DNA of 64,000 nucleotides, taken from positions 84,669 to 148,668 of the forward strand of contig VFYV01000002.1 in NCBI GenBank assembly GCA_016871395.1. Reading direction: 5' to 3'. The translations under genes and the position numbers were made by a program. Shown piece after piece: positions 26,842 to 38,712 of this stretch (position 1 is its first letter; every line of letters begins with the position of its first letter). The notes beneath the pieces are model-generated. The model ran no database searches, was not told the DNA's origin, and saw only the letters and a list, made by a program, of their open reading frames with translations. The DNA is from Actinomycetota bacterium. GTDB lineage: Bacteria; Actinomycetota; Acidimicrobiia; Acidimicrobiales; Ilumatobacteraceae.

Positions 26842-28427
26842 TGCCCCGTCCGGGATTCGTCCTCGACGTCGACCGCTCGACGCCCCCGATTCTGTTCTGG
26901 CGGGGCGAGAACTTCTCGTTGGAGAAGTTGCCTGCTGGTCGCAGTCGCGTCATCTATGCGCCCGAACCTCTGCCGGCCATCGACGACGTGGACGGTGCGA
27001 TCCACAACGCGTTGCTGAACCCCATCGATCAGGACCCACTGCCCTCTCTACTGTTCGCCGGCATGAGGCTCACCATCGCTTTCGACGACGTCAGCCTTCC
27101 GTTGCCCAAGATGCAGCGACCCGACATTCGTCAACGCGTCATCGAAGCCGTCCTCGACCTGGCCGCCACGGCCGGTGTCGACGACGTGCACATCATCGCG
27201 GCGCTCGCTTTACACCGACGTATGACCGAAGCCGAATTGCGCCACGCCGTCGGGGATCGTGTCTACGACGCGTTCGCTCCGCGCGGACTGCTGTATCAGC
27301 ACGATGCCGAGGACCCCGACAATCTGTCGTATCTCGGTACCACGCCGCACGGCGAGGAAGTCGAGATCAACAAGCGTGCCGCCGAGAGCGACCTTTTGGT
27401 CTACGTGAACATCAACCTGGTGGCCATGGACGGTGGATGGAAAAGCACCGCCACCGGCCTCGCCTCGTACAAGTCGCTACGCCACCACCACAACCCCGAA
27501 ACGATGATCCACTCTCGCAGCTTCATGGATCAGCACCGCAGCGAATTGCACAAGAGCAACTGGCGTATGGGCAAGGTGTTGGTGGACAGCGGCGTGAAAG
27601 TGTTCCAGATCGAGACCACCTTGAACACCGACACCTTCCCGTCGCCGTTCGGTTTCCTGGCCAAACGCGAGTGGGAGTGGAAGCCGTCAGATCGCATGAC
27701 TTACCTCGGTACCACCAAGGCGTTGAAGCGCACGCCCCATCGGCTGGCGCGCAACATCTTCCACTCCATCGAGGCCCCGCACCAGATGACCAGCGTGCAG
27801 GCCGGCGAGGTGGAAGCCGTTCACCGCCTCACCACTGAGCACGTGTACAAACAGCAACTGGTCGCAGTGAAGGGACAGACCGACATCTTGACGCTGGGCA
27901 TCCCCTACATCAGCCCGTACAACGTGCATTCCATCATGAATCCGATCCTGGTCATGTGCATGGGACTCGGCTACTACTTCAACATGTACCGAGGAATGCC
28001 CCTGGTGCGCGAGGGCGGAGTCATCATCATGACCCATCCGACGCGACCCGAGTTCCACCCCGTTCATCATCCGTCGTACATCGATTTCTTCGAGCAGGTG
28101 TTGGCCGATACCACGGACCCTCATGTGATGTCACAAAAGTGGGAGAAGCAGTACGCCGAGGACGAGTGGTACCGGCACCTGTATCGCACCACCTACGCGT
28201 ATCACGGCGTTCACCCGTTCTACATGTGGTACTGGGGAAGCCATGCGCTGCAGCACTGCGGACGAATCATCGTGGTCGGTGGCGACCCCAAGACGGTGCG
28301 TCGTCTCGGTTTTGTTCCCGCCTCCTCCATGGACGACGCCCTCGAGATTGCCAGCGACGTCGTCGGTCGTACCCCGACCATCACCCACCTTCACACGCCG
28401 CCTCTGCTGGTCGCCGACGTCTCGTGA
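26841..28427 (+). CDS. LarA/DUF2088 (nickel-pincer lactate-racemase superfamily)-like protein
   Basis: ALALHRRMTEAELRHAVGDRVYDAF and EINKRAAESDLLVYVNIN...GGWKSTATGLASYKSLRHHHNP resemble LarA N-terminal domain motifs. Confidence 0.75.
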   Translation: MPRPGFVLDVDRSTPPILFWRGENFSLEKLPAGRSRVIYAPEPLPAIDDVDGAIHNALLNPIDQDPLPSLLFAGMRLTIAFDDVSLPLPKMQRPDIRQRVIEAVLDLAATAGVDDVHIIAALALHRRMTEAELRHAVGDRVYDAFAPRGLLYQHDAEDPDNLSYLGTTPHGEEVEINKRAAESDLLVYVNINLVAMDGGWKSTATGLASYKSLRHHHNPETMIHSRSFMDQHRSELHKSNWRMGKVLVDSGVKVFQIETTLNTDTFPSPFGFLAKREWEWKPSDRMTYLGTTKALKRTPHRLARNIFHSIEAPHQMTSVQAGEVEAVHRLTTEHVYKQQLVAVKGQTDILTLGIPYISPYNVHSIMNPILVMCMGLGYYFNMYRGMPLVREGGVIIMTHPTRPEFHPVHHPSYIDFFEQVLADTTDPHVMSQKWEKQYAEDEWYRHLYRTTYAYHGVHPFYMWYWGSHALQHCGRIIVVGGDPKTVRRLGFVPASSMDDALEIASDVVGRTPTITHLHTPPLLVADVS

Positions 28428-28431
28428 GACG

Positions 28432-29460
28432 ATGATGCCCCGCCGCGACGACGCCCCGTGGAAGCCCAGCAACCTGGCCAAAGCGGCCCGGTTCGGCGAC
28501 CTCGTGGAGCGCCTCACCCGTCCCCTCATCGTTCGCTTCAACAAACGGGGCTTCCCGTACCTGCCTCCCACGGTGCCTCGGGGTGTCGAGGTGCCACCCG
28601 ACGCGGCGACGCTCGGCGCGGATTACGACACCGAATGGGCTCGAGGCACCATCGCCTCGGCGGTTCGTCGCGGACTGGTGGAGGGTCCGGTGCGGCTGGC
28701 GGTGAAGGCAATCGCCAGCCCGTCGGTGCACGGGACCGACCGATTGAGCGATCTCGCCCGTCTCGACGAGGTCCCGCCGTTGATCTTCACGCCCAATCAT
28801 CATTCGCACCTGGACACCGCGGTGATGGCCATCGCCGTGCCAGAGCCGTGGCGATCCAAACTGGTGGTGGCCGCTGCCGCCGACTACTTCTTCGACAAAC
28901 GATGGAAAGCGACCATGGCGGCGTTGGCCTTGAACGCCATCCCCATCGACCGCGAGGTAACCGGTCGCAAGTCGTCAGACATGATCCGCGATCTCATCAA
29001 CGACGGCTGGAGTCTCGTGATCTATCCCGAGGGAGGTAGGTCACCCGACGGTTGGGGTCAGGACTTCAAGGGTGGCGCGGCGTACTTGTCGTCGCGAACC
29101 GGAGCGGCGGTGGTGCCGGTGTTCATCGACGGAACAGGTTCCATCTTCGGCAAGGGAATGAAGCGCCCGAAACGGGGCACCACCAAGGTGGTGTTCGGGC
29201 AGCCGCTACGAGCCGAAGACAGCGAGAACACTCGCCGGTTCTCGGCCCGCATCGAGCGCGCAGTCACAACCTTGGGTGACGAGTCATTGACCGATTATTG
29301 GAGTTCGCGCCAGCGAGCCGCCCGGCAGGAAAGCCCCAAGCTCAGTGGCCCGGAGTACACCGGATGGCGTCGCCAATGGGCGCTGTCCGAGCGACGTTCG
29401 ATGGGCGACGTCGGTGAGCGTCGCCGACAGAAGCGCCGCTGGCCGGATCTCGGCGACTGA
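28432..29460 (+). CDS. 1-acyl-sn-glycerol-3-phosphate acyltransferase (PlsC-like)
   Basis: PLIFTPNHHSHLDTAVMA (NHxxxxD) and VIYPEGGRSPDGWGQDFKGGAAYLSSRTGAAVVPV. Confidence 0.88.
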   Translation: MMPRRDDAPWKPSNLAKAARFGDLVERLTRPLIVRFNKRGFPYLPPTVPRGVEVPPDAATLGADYDTEWARGTIASAVRRGLVEGPVRLAVKAIASPSVHGTDRLSDLARLDEVPPLIFTPNHHSHLDTAVMAIAVPEPWRSKLVVAAAADYFFDKRWKATMAALALNAIPIDREVTGRKSSDMIRDLINDGWSLVIYPEGGRSPDGWGQDFKGGAAYLSSRTGAAVVPVFIDGTGSIFGKGMKRPKRGTTKVVFGQPLRAEDSENTRRFSARIERAVTTLGDESLTDYWSSRQRAARQESPKLSGPEYTGWRRQWALSERRSMGDVGERRRQKRRWPDLGD

Positions 29461-29507
29461 CGTTTCAGTCGGCGCTGCGGGCGTATCCCCACCAGGCTGA
29501 CGTCCCC

Positions 29508-30125
29508 TCAGGGCTTGGGATCCTTGGTTTGTGGCGGCACGTTGATCTCATCACCCGGCAGGATCACCACCGAGGCGTCGACCCAACCGTTGGCGGCCAT
29601 CAGTGCGGAGGCCTCGACTCCCAACTTGTCGGCGATTCGCGAGATACAGCAGTCGCCGTCGACCACCGTGTACCTGGTGTACTGAGTGTTGTTGGGCGAC
29701 GGTGACGTGCTGTCGGTCGGCATCGGCAGACCCGGCAGGGTCGTTGCTTTGCTGGCCGTGGGCGGGATCAGGATCGTCGCACCGATCGCGAGTGGGTGCA
29801 GAACGCCCTCGGGCCAGTTGTTGTACGCCGCCAATTCGTCGGGCTTCACGCCGAACGTGGAAGCGATTCCGTACACCGAGTCACCCTTGACGATGGTGTA
29901 GGCAATCGGAGGCGGCAACGTGTTCGCCGGGTCGAGGGTGGTCACGACCGACGGCGGGGTGGTCGCGTAATTGGTGCTGCTCAAGGGGCGCAGCGTGGTG
30001 GCCGTAGCCCCCGGATCACCTCCACATGCTGCCGCCACCGACAACGCGAGGAGAGCAAGGGCGCCAGCGGTGAAACGCTTCGTCGACACGCCCACCAATC
30101 TAGATCGCCGAAGGGCTCCGGACAT
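29508..30125 (-). CDS. LysM-domain lipoprotein (two LysM repeats)
   Basis: Lipobox VAAACGG; YTIVKGDSVYGIASTFGVKPDELAAYNNW and YTVVDGDCCISRIADKLGVEASALMAANGW. Confidence 0.83.
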   Translation of the reverse strand: MSGALRRSRLVGVSTKRFTAGALALLALSVAAACGGDPGATATTLRPLSSTNYATTPPSVVTTLDPANTLPPPIAYTIVKGDSVYGIASTFGVKPDELAAYNNWPEGVLHPLAIGATILIPPTASKATTLPGLPMPTDSTSPSPNNTQYTRYTVVDGDCCISRIADKLGVEASALMAANGWVDASVVILPGDEINVPPQTKDPKP

Positions 30126-30161
30126 GGCAGTCGGGGGCAGCGATGAACGTCCGATCGATTT

Positions 30162-31613
30162 TCACACCAAGGGTCGGGCCGTGGGCGCAATCGGGGCGGG
30201 AAGCGTCGTCTCCCCCATCAGTCGCTCATCGACCCCGGCTGCACAAGCTCGTCCCTCGGCGATCGCCCACACGATCAGGCTTTGACCCCGCCCCATGTCG
30301 CCGGCCACGAAAACACCAGGGACATTCGTCATGTAGTTATCGTCGCGCTTCAGGTTGCCACGTTGGTCGAACTCGACGCCCAACTTGTCGAGCCAGCCAC
30401 CCTTTTCCGGCCCGACAAAACCGAGGGCGAGGAACACGAAGTCCGCCGGGATCTCACGATCGGATCCCTCCACCTTGACGAACCGACCATCTCTCGACTC
30501 GACCTCGTGCAGTAGGAGGGATTTCACCCGTCCGTTGCCGTCGTCGACGAATCGCTCCGTGCTCACGCTGTACAAACGCTCGCCCCCTTCTTCATGGGCC
30601 GAGGTCACCTTGTAGACCATGGCGAATTGCGGCCACGGGTTGTTGTCCCCGCGCGTCCCGGGCGGTTCGGGCATGATCTCGAGTTGAGTCACCGACGTGG
30701 CCCCCTGACGATGCGCCGTTCCCAGGCAGTCGGCTCCGGTGTCGCCGCCACCGATGATGACAACGTGCTTACCGTTCACGTTGATCGGAGAGTCCGCGAG
30801 ATCACCCTCCTGGACACGATTGGCATACGGCAAGTACTCCATCGCCTGATGAATTCCCGCCAATTCGCGCCCCGGAACCGGAAGGTCGCGCCACGCCGTC
30901 GCACCACACGCCAACACGACCGCGTCGTGTGACGCCATCAAGACATCGATGTCCACGTTCTGTCCGACGACCGCGTTGGTGCGGAACTCGGTCCCCTCAG
31001 CCTCCATCTGCGTGATTCGCCGATCGAGATGACGCTTCTCCATTTTGAATTCGGGAATGCCGTAGCGCAGCAGTCCGCCGATGCGGTCGGCGCGCTCGAG
31101 CACCACCACCTCGTGACCGGCCCGCGTGAGTTGCTGAGCAACGGCCAAACCCGCCGGGCCCGACCCAATCACCGCCACCCGACGCCCGGTCTTCACCGAT
31201 GGCAGTTGAGGCACGACCCAACCCTCGGACCACGCCCGGTCGATGATCTCCACCTCGACCTGTTTGATCGCCACCGGAGGCGCATTGATGCCCACCACGC
31301 AGGCCGACTCACACGGGGCCGGACACAGTCGGCCGGTGAATTCGGGGAAGTTGTTCGTGGCGTGTAGACGGTCGATGGCGTCGCGCCAGTGATCGCGATA
31401 CACGAGGTCGTTCCAATCGGGGATCAGGTTGCCCAGCGGACAGCCGTTGTTGCAGAACGGGATTCCGCAGTCCATGCAGCGTCCGGCTTGCGTCCTCAAG
31501 GTGTCGCTATCGAACGGCTCGTAGACCTCTTTCCAGTCGCGCAGACGCACCCGAACCGGGCGGTGCTTGGGCGTTTGGCGATCCCATTTCAAGAATCCGG
31601 TCGTCTCACCCAC
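30162..31613 (-). CDS. gltD: Glutamate synthase small (beta) subunit
   Basis: [58 protein letters not shown]. Confidence 0.95.
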   Translation of the reverse strand: MGETTGFLKWDRQTPKHRPVRVRLRDWKEVYEPFDSDTLRTQAGRCMDCGIPFCNNGCPLGNLIPDWNDLVYRDHWRDAIDRLHATNNFPEFTGRLCPAPCESACVVGINAPPVAIKQVEVEIIDRAWSEGWVVPQLPSVKTGRRVAVIGSGPAGLAVAQQLTRAGHEVVVLERADRIGGLLRYGIPEFKMEKRHLDRRITQMEAEGTEFRTNAVVGQNVDIDVLMASHDAVVLACGATAWRDLPVPGRELAGIHQAMEYLPYANRVQEGDLADSPINVNGKHVVIIGGGDTGADCLGTAHRQGATSVTQLEIMPEPPGTRGDNNPWPQFAMVYKVTSAHEEGGERLYSVSTERFVDDGNGRVKSLLLHEVESRDGRFVKVEGSDREIPADFVFLALGFVGPEKGGWLDKLGVEFDQRGNLKRDDNYMTNVPGVFVAGDMGRGQSLIVWAIAEGRACAAGVDERLMGETTLPAPIAPTARPLV

Positions 31614-34600
31614 GCGACACCTCCATCACCCGATCGAGTGTCTCCTGCTCGCTGCGACCCGAGGCGCGAGCTTCCTCCATCACGGCCAACACCCGCTTGA
31701 AGTCACGGGGCATCACCTTGCGGAAGTTCGCCAACTCGGTGTCCCACGACGCCAGCACCCGCGCACCGACGGCACTGTCGGTCTCGGCGACATGGCGTTG
31801 GATCGTCGAATGGAGGAACTCGATGTCCGACGGATCGAGGGCCTCCAACTCCACCATCTCATAGTTGACCTTCGCACCGAAGACCCCGTACGGGTCGTGG
31901 ACATAGGCGATCCCACCGCTCATGCCGGCGGCGAAGTTGCGACCGGTCGGGCCGAGAACCACCACGCGTCCACCGGTCATGTACTCACATCCATGATCGC
32001 CGAGACCCTCGACCACCGCGGTCACACCGGAGTTGCGCACGCAGAAGCGCTCACCCACGATGCCCCGCAGGAAGATTTCTCCCCCCGTAGCGCCGTAGCC
32101 GATCACGTTGCCCGCGATGATGTTGTCCTCGGCCGAGAACGTCGCCGCTTGGTCGGGACGCACCACGATTCGACCGCCCGACAGGCCTTTCCCGACGTAA
32201 TCGTTGGCGTCACCTTCCAACCGAAGGGTTATTCCCTTGGGCACGAAGGCGCCGAAACTCTGTCCGGCCGAGCCCGTGAAGTCGATGCTGATCGTGTCGT
32301 CAGGGAGTCCGGCGCCGCCCCACTTACGGGTGACAGCGTTGCCCAACATGGTTCCCACGGTTCGATTCACGTTGCGAATCGATCGTGCGAACCGAACCGG
32401 TATTCCGGATTCGATGGCTGCCGAAGCCGTCGCGATGAGTTCGTTGTCCAACGCCTCGGCGAGACCGTGATCTTGCTCGACGCTGTGGAACATCGTCTGT
32501 CCGTACGGGTTGCTGGCCACGGTGAGGATCGGCGAGATGTCGAGTCCCCGGGCTTTCCAGTGGTCGACAGCCTTCTTCGTGTCGAGGATCTCGCTGTGAC
32601 CGACCATCTCTTCGATGGAGCGAAAACCGAGCGAGGCCATGATCTCGCGCACTTCCTCGGCGATGAACTCGAAGAAATTCACGACGAACTCGGGCTGGCC
32701 GGTGAAACGAGCCCGCAGAACCGGGTTCTGTGTCGCCACGCCGACCGGACAGGTGTCGAGATGACAAACGCGCATCATCACGCAACCACTCACCACCAGA
32801 GGTGCGGTGGCGAAACCGAATTCCTCGGCACCGAGCAAGGCCGCGATCACCACGTCGCGACCGGTTTTCATCTGACCGTCGGCCTGCACCACGATGCGAT
32901 CGCGCAATCCGTTCAGAAGCAACGTCTGCTGAGTCTCGGCGAGCCCCAGTTCCCACGGGGCACCGGCGTGCTTCAGTGACGTCAGTGGCGACGCGCCGGT
33001 CCCACCATCATGGCCCGAGATCAGCACGACATCAGCCTTGGCCTTGCTCACACCCGCGGCCACGGTTCCCACGCCGACTTCGGCCACCAATTTCACGTGG
33101 ACGCGCGCCGAGGGGTTCGAGTTCTTCAGGTCATGGATCAACTGCTTCAGATCCTCGATCGAGTAGATGTCGTGGTGCGGTGGCGGACTGATGAGTCCGA
33201 CCCCCGGAGTGCTGTGGCGCGTCTTGGCCACCCACGGATACACCTTGTGACCCGGCAACTGGCCACCCTCGCCGGGCTTGGCGCCTTGGGCCATCTTGAT
33301 TTGAAGATCGTCGGCGTTCACGAGGTATTCGCTGGTGACACCGAAGCGCCCGGAAGCCACCTGCTTGATGGCCGAGCGACGGGCCGGGTCGTACAGGCGC
33401 TCAGGATCCTCGCCACCCTCGCCGGTGTTGCTCTTACCACCGATGGAGTTCATCGCGATCGCCAGCGTCTCGTGAGCCTCAGCCGAGATGGATCCGTAAC
33501 TCATCGCGCCGGTGGAGAATCGCTTCACGATGTCACCGACACTCTCCACCTCGTCGATCGGGACCGGCGCACGCCCCGTGTCCGCGAAATCGAAAAGGCC
33601 ACGCAACGTTGCCAGATGCTTCGACTGGTCATCGACCAGACTGGTGTACTGCTTGAAAATGTCGTAGCGCTTCGCGCGCGTCGCGTGCTGCAACTTGAAG
33701 ACCGTCTCCGGATTGAACAGGTGGTACTCGCCCTCGCGACGCCACTGGTACTCGCCACCCAGTTCCAATTTGCGGTGTGCCCGACGCTCCGGATTGCGCG
33801 GATAGGCCACGGCGTGGCGCGCGGCAACTTCGGCGGCGATCTCGTCGAGACCGATGCCGCCGAGACGGCTGACGGTTCCGGTGAAGTACTCGTCGACCAG
33901 ATCCGATGCCAAGCCGATGGCCTCGAAGATCTGGGCACCGGTGTACGAGGCCACGGTGCTGACGCCCATCTTCGACATCACTTTCAACACTCCCTTACCG
34001 GAAGCCTTTATGTACTTCTTCAACGCGACCGCCGGATCCACCGATCCGAGATCGTGCAGATTCTCACGGATCATGTCCTCGATGGACTCGAACGCCAGAT
34101 AAGGGTTGATGGCCCCGGCGCCGAAACCGATCAGCAGGGCCATGTGGTGGACCTCGCGGGCATCTCCCGATTCGACGACCAGACCAACCTGCGTGCGCTT
34201 TTTCTCGCGGATCAAGTGGTGGTGGACGGCCGCGGTGAGCAACAACGATGGAACAGGTGCCAGCACCTCGTCACTGTTGCGATCCGACAGAATGATCACG
34301 CGAGCACCGGCGTCGATGGCGGCCGACACGTCACGGCGGATGTCGTCGAGAGTCTCCATCAATGCCGATCCCCCGCCGGACACGCGATACAAACCGGACA
34401 CCACGTGAGCCCGAAGCTCGGGATGTGACCCGTCATCATCGGCATGGACGATGCGCGACAACTCGTCGTTGTCGATCACCGGGAACGGTAGAACCAATTG
34501 ACGACAACTACCGGGGCCGGGGGCCAGCAGGTTCGACTCGGGGCCGACCGTGGAGCCGACGCTGGTCACCACCTCCTCGCGGATGGCGTCGAGCGGCGGA

Positions 34601-36168
34601 TTGGTGACCTGAGCGAACAATTGTTGGAAGTAGTCGAACAACAGACGCGGGCGGTCGGACAGCACGGCGATCGGAGTGTCGGTTCCCATCGAACCGATCG
34701 GCTCGGTTCCGGTCTTGGCCGTCGGGGCCAGGATGACCTTCATTTCCTCGTGCGTGTACCCGAACATCTGCTGACGCCGAATGACGCTGTCGTGGCTGTA
34801 GACGACGTGCTCCTGCTCGGGCAGATCGGCCAACTCCACCAACCCATCGGCCAGCCAGTCCTCGTACGGGTGCTCGGCCGCCAACGTCTGCTTTATCTCC
34901 TCGTCGTCGACGATGCGACCCTGAGCCGTGTCGATGAGGAACATCCGACCCGGCTGCAGACGACCCTTGCGCACCACCTTGGACTGCTCGATTTCGAGGA
35001 CTCCGACCTCGGAGGCCATCACGACCAGGCCGTCTTCCATGACCCAATAGCGACTCGGACGAAGTCCGTTGCGATCGAGCACGGCTCCGATGACGGTGCC
35101 GTCGGTGAACGCGACGCTGGCCGGGCCGTCCCACGGTTCCATCAACGAGGCGTGGAAGCGGTAGAAGGCGCGCTTCTTGGCGTCCATCGTCTCGTGGTTC
35201 TCCCACGCCTCGGGGATCATCATCAAAACGGCATGGGGCAGTGAGCGACCGCCGAGGTGGAGCAACTCGAGCACTTCGTCGAACGACGCCGAGTCGCTTC
35301 CTCCCGGCGTGCAAATGGGGAACGCACGCTCGAGGCCCGGAAGGAGGTCGGACTGCAGCAGTGCCTCGCGGGTGCGCATCCAGTTACGGTTTCCCTGAAC
35401 CGTGTTGATCTCTCCGTTGTGGGCGATGAATCGGTACGGATGGGCCAGCGGCCACGACGGGAACGTGTTCGTCGAGAATCGGCTGTGAACCAGAGCCAGC
35501 GCGCTCTCCACGCGCTCATCGGCCAAGTCGGGATAGAAAGCGCCGAGTTGCGGCGTCGTGAACATGCCCTTGTAGATGAGCGTGCGACTGCTCAAGGACG
35601 GGAAGTAGGTCTTCTGTTGCGCGGGGAGGTCGTGCTCGATTCTCTTGCGGGCCACGAACACTTTGCGGTCGAGGGCGATGTCGGTGGCACCGGCGGGATC
35701 GGTGACGAAGATCTGACGAAAGGTGGGCATGACGGCGCGAGCGCCCTGGCCCAAGGCGCTCGGGTCGACAGGGACGGAACGCCAACCGAGAACGGTCAGG
35801 CCCTCGTCGGCGAAGATCGCTTCGATGGCCGCCTGAGCTTGTGCGGCAACGTTCTCGTCGACCGGAAGGAAGGCCATGCCGACCGCGTAGGCGCCCCGAC
35901 GGGGGAGCTCGAAGCCCGCCACGGCGCGCAAAAAACGATCGGGCACCTGGATGAGAACGCCGGCGCCGTCACCGGTATCGGCCTCGGCCCCCGTGGCACC
36001 GCGATGCTCCATGTTGCACAGGGCTCCCAAACTGCGCGCCACGATGTCGTGACTGGCTCGACCGTGGATGTCGGCGACGAAGGAGACACCGCAGGCGTCA
36101 TGTTCGAAGCGGGGGTCGTACAACCCTTGCGCAGGCGGCAAGCCCGAGGCTGAAGTGTGGGAGGGCAT
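31606..36168 (-). CDS. gltB: Glutamate synthase large (alpha) subunit
   Basis: [21 protein letters not shown]-terminal Cys; FMN/central and GXGXG C-terminal domains; overlaps gltD. ATG at 36168 preferred to the tracked GTG at 36189. Confidence 0.96.
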   Translation of the reverse strand: MPSHTSASGLPPAQGLYDPRFEHDACGVSFVADIHGRASHDIVARSLGALCNMEHRGATGAEADTGDGAGVLIQVPDRFLRAVAGFELPRRGAYAVGMAFLPVDENVAAQAQAAIEAIFADEGLTVLGWRSVPVDPSALGQGARAVMPTFRQIFVTDPAGATDIALDRKVFVARKRIEHDLPAQQKTYFPSLSSRTLIYKGMFTTPQLGAFYPDLADERVESALALVHSRFSTNTFPSWPLAHPYRFIAHNGEINTVQGNRNWMRTREALLQSDLLPGLERAFPICTPGGSDSASFDEVLELLHLGGRSLPHAVLMMIPEAWENHETMDAKKRAFYRFHASLMEPWDGPASVAFTDGTVIGAVLDRNGLRPSRYWVMEDGLVVMASEVGVLEIEQSKVVRKGRLQPGRMFLIDTAQGRIVDDEEIKQTLAAEHPYEDWLADGLVELADLPEQEHVVYSHDSVIRRQQMFGYTHEEMKVILAPTAKTGTEPIGSMGTDTPIAVLSDRPRLLFDYFQQLFAQVTNPPLDAIREEVVTSVGSTVGPESNLLAPGPGSCRQLVLPFPVIDNDELSRIVHADDDGSHPELRAHVVSGLYRVSGGGSALMETLDDIRRDVSAAIDAGARVIILSDRNSDEVLAPVPSLLLTAAVHHHLIREKKRTQVGLVVESGDAREVHHMALLIGFGAGAINPYLAFESIEDMIRENLHDLGSVDPAVALKKYIKASGKGVLKVMSKMGVSTVASYTGAQIFEAIGLASDLVDEYFTGTVSRLGGIGLDEIAAEVAARHAVAYPRNPERRAHRKLELGGEYQWRREGEYHLFNPETVFKLQHATRAKRYDIFKQYTSLVDDQSKHLATLRGLFDFADTGRAPVPIDEVESVGDIVKRFSTGAMSYGSISAEAHETLAIAMNSIGGKSNTGEGGEDPERLYDPARRSAIKQVASGRFGVTSEYLVNADDLQIKMAQGAKPGEGGQLPGHKVYPWVAKTRHSTPGVGLISPPPHHDIYSIEDLKQLIHDLKNSNPSARVHVKLVAEVGVGTVAAGVSKAKADVVLISGHDGGTGASPLTSLKHAGAPWELGLAETQQTLLLNGLRDRIVVQADGQMKTGRDVVIAALLGAEEFGFATAPLVVSGCVMMRVCHLDTCPVGVATQNPVLRARFTGQPEFVVNFFEFIAEEVREIMASLGFRSIEEMVGHSEILDTKKAVDHWKARGLDISPILTVASNPYGQTMFHSVEQDHGLAEALDNELIATASAAIESGIPVRFARSIRNVNRTVGTMLGNAVTRKWGGAGLPDDTISIDFTGSAGQSFGAFVPKGITLRLEGDANDYVGKGLSGGRIVVRPDQAATFSAEDNIIAGNVIGYGATGGEIFLRGIVGERFCVRNSGVTAVVEGLGDHGCEYMTGGRVVVLGPTGRNFAAGMSGGIAYVHDPYGVFGAKVNYEMVELEALDPSDIEFLHSTIQRHVAETDSAVGARVLASWDTELANFRKVMPRDFKRVLAVMEEARASGRSEQETLDRVMEVSRG

Positions 36169-36323
36169 CGTTTTCACTTTCGGGTCCACGAACGCGACGG
36201 TCCGGTTTTTGACCCTCGGGACGACGCTGGCCCGAATGGTGATCTAACCCTATCCCCCAGCCGCCACGTTCAGGGGGGTGGATTACCCCGATCGAGGCGT
36301 GATTCCTGCCACCGACCGGGCCG

Positions 36324-37133
36324 TCAGACGAAGGTGGCGGGCCGCTTCTCGAAGTTCGACATGACCGCTTCCACCTGATTCGGACGCCCGATGAGCGAGC
36401 TGATCACCCGACGCTCCTCGGCGAACTGCTCGGCGGCGTCATGGTTGACCAGTCGGTTGAAGAGTTCCTTGGCTCCACGGACCGCATCGGGACTGCGTCC
36501 GGCGATCTCGGCGGCCATGGCCAGCGCGTCGGCCCGCGGATCCGGCGACAGGCGCGTGGCGAGCCCGAGCGCGAAAGCCTCTCGACCATCGAACACCCGG
36601 GCCGTGAACGTCAGTTCCTTGGCTACGTCCGGACGGACCAACCGCGACAACACCAAGGTGCCGGTCATGTCGGGCACCAGACCCCAGTGCGCCTCGCGAA
36701 CCGACATCTGAGTATCGGGATGGACGATTCGGATGTCGGCACCGAGGCAGATCTGAATTCCTCCCCCGAGCGCGTGACCGTGAACGGCGGCTATCACGGG
36801 CACCGGGATCTCCTGCCACACCCACGCAACCTGCTGGCCCAAGTGGGTGATTCGACCCGGCACCATGTTGCCCGGACTGCCCTCACTGTTCGTCGAGCCA
36901 CCACCACCGGCCATCTGCTGGAACGACCCGAAGTCGAGACCGGCACAAAACGACGACCCCTCGCCCGACAAGACGACCGCGCGCACGCCGGCCTCGCACT
37001 TCAACCGCTCCCCGGCGTGCGCCAGAGCGAGGAACATCTCGCTGTCGAGCGCGTTGCGCTTGTCGGCTCGGTTCATGCGCACGTCGGCCACGCCGTTGGA
37101 AACGGTTATCGAAACTCGATCCTCAAAAGACAT
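36324..37133 (-). CDS. Enoyl-CoA hydratase/isomerase family protein
   Basis: NRADKRNALDSEMFLAL; AAVHGHALGGGIQICLGADIRI. Confidence 0.88.
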   Translation of the reverse strand: MSFEDRVSITVSNGVADVRMNRADKRNALDSEMFLALAHAGERLKCEAGVRAVVLSGEGSSFCAGLDFGSFQQMAGGGGSTNSEGSPGNMVPGRITHLGQQVAWVWQEIPVPVIAAVHGHALGGGIQICLGADIRIVHPDTQMSVREAHWGLVPDMTGTLVLSRLVRPDVAKELTFTARVFDGREAFALGLATRLSPDPRADALAMAAEIAGRSPDAVRGAKELFNRLVNHDAAEQFAEERRVISSLIGRPNQVEAVMSNFEKRPATFV

Positions 37134-37158
37134 GCGGGCATCCTGCCAGAATCGTGTC

Positions 37159-38712
37159 GTGATTGAAAATCGTCGGCGTCGCCCGGGCGAGCGCACCATG
37201 GCGTGCGTCGTGGCGGCCATGGCGGCGGTGGCGGTGGGACTCGTGCAATTCCGCCACGGAATCGTGCACCTGCTCGACACCGTCTCGTACTGGAGTGGTG
37301 CGCAAGCCGTCGCCGACGGACACCCTTTCACGACCCGCTTGGCTCCGTCGTTTTCCAACTTCAGCGCAGTCGAGTTCGCCGAGCGAGGCGGGCGCATCCC
37401 CTTCGTCGACTTTCCGGTCGCCTATCCGCTTTCGGCGGGGAGCCTCGGGGCATTCATCGGTGTACGACGCGCCATGCAACTACTGAGCATCCTCGCTCTG
37501 GCCGCCATCGCATGGTCCGTTGTGGCCGGCACCGATCGTCGTACCCCCGTGCGGCGCATCTGGTTCATGGCCGTGGCGGGCGTGGCGATGGTGATGCTTC
37601 CGGCCACCCGCTTGGTAACCCAGGGAGCGCTCTCCGAGCCGCTCTTTTGCGCGCTGTGCCTGTGGCTGGTCGTTGCATTGGCCCGCTTCCGAGAGGGTGG
37701 GGGCTTGCGACCCGTCATCGTTTTGGGAACGCTCGTCGGACTGCTTCGTTTCATCGGTGCTCCCCTCGTCGTGTTGGTGGCTTGGGAACACCACCGCCGA
37801 CATCGAGATCCACGTAAGGCCGCCCTCATCGCTTCGGCCATGGTCACCCCGTCGGCGCTCAACGCCCTGTGGGCGTCTTTCTCCGGGGGAGGCCACAACG
37901 CGGGTTGGCGCGGTCTGCAGCGAGCAGATGTCGAAACTCTCGTCCGCTCGGTCGGGGGTTGGTTCGACTCTCGACAAGGCGACCTACGGCGCACCTACTT
38001 CACTCTCGACGGACCGAGTTGGTGGTCGTGGATCACGACTCTGGCATGGCTCGTCCTCATGGCTCTCGCCCTGTTCGGTCTGCTCCGCAAGCGCTCTCGC
38101 CTGCCCGCCACGGCCGAACTGGCGTTGGTCTCTTCGGCCATCGTCACGGCCGGTTTGGTGGCCGGGATGGCCGGCTTCGACGGTTTGGTCATCGCCGACA
38201 ATCGGTTGATGCTGCCGTCGGGCTTGCTCACGCTGGCAGCGATCTTCTGGACCGTCTCGGCCCGACCGGAATTTCGCCGTCGCCTGACTTTCGTCCCCGT
38301 CGTGGCGCTGATCGGTTGGACGTTGGTTGCTGTCGACCCCGGCAACTTGGCCGAGAGTTTCAGCGACAACAGTGGCCCCCGCTCGTACTCCGTCGCCGCC
38401 GACGATCTGGGCGCGTCGATCGTGGTGTCGAATGACGCCGACGCGCTCCATTGGGACACCGGCATTCCGGCCGCTTACGCGCCCCTCGCCTTGAAACCGC
38501 TCACCGGCGAATTGGTCGACGAAGTTCCGTTGTACGAGCAACTTCCCTGTGCGTTGTCGCGCAACGATGGTGTCGTCGTGCTCTCCGCCGAGGCCACGTT
38601 CTCGGTGGTGAATCGCGGTTTGCTCGACGCTCAAGTCGAGACCGGGCGATTGACCTTCGAGCCGATGGAAGGGGCCGACGTCTATCGGCCAACCGAAGAC
38701 GCCTGCCGTTGA
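37159..38712 (+). CDS. Multi-pass membrane protein, glycosyltransferase-like (GT-C type?)
   Basis: Many hydrophobic helices; LLDTVSYWSGAQAVADGHPFTTRLAPSFSNFSAVEFAERGGRIPFVDFPVAYPL; GTG start at 37159 assumed. Confidence 0.65.
   Translation: MIENRRRRPGERTMACVVAAMAAVAVGLVQFRHGIVHLLDTVSYWSGAQAVADGHPFTTRLAPSFSNFSAVEFAERGGRIPFVDFPVAYPLSAGSLGAFIGVRRAMQLLSILALAAIAWSVVAGTDRRTPVRRIWFMAVAGVAMVMLPATRLVTQGALSEPLFCALCLWLVVALARFREGGGLRPVIVLGTLVGLLRFIGAPLVVLVAWEHHRRHRDPRKAALIASAMVTPSALNALWASFSGGGHNAGWRGLQRADVETLVRSVGGWFDSRQGDLRRTYFTLDGPSWWSWITTLAWLVLMALALFGLLRKRSRLPATAELALVSSAIVTAGLVAGMAGFDGLVIADNRLMLPSGLLTLAAIFWTVSARPEFRRRLTFVPVVALIGWTLVAVDPGNLAESFSDNSGPRSYSVAADDLGASIVVSNDADALHWDTGIPAAYAPLALKPLTGELVDEVPLYEQLPCALSRNDGVVVLSAEATFSVVNRGLLDAQVETGRLTFEPMEGADVYRPTEDACR

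Noticed and set aside
33010-34428. 472-aa plus-strand ORF antisense to gltB (and 31567-32979 likewise)
   Set aside because: His/Arg/Val/Gly-rich composition typical of antisense frames; GltB on the other strand is unambiguous.
36190-36323. Possible riboswitch upstream of gltB
   Set aside because: Some G/C-rich complementarity (CCCCCCAG...GGGGGG-like) but no recognisable riboswitch core; too weak to call.
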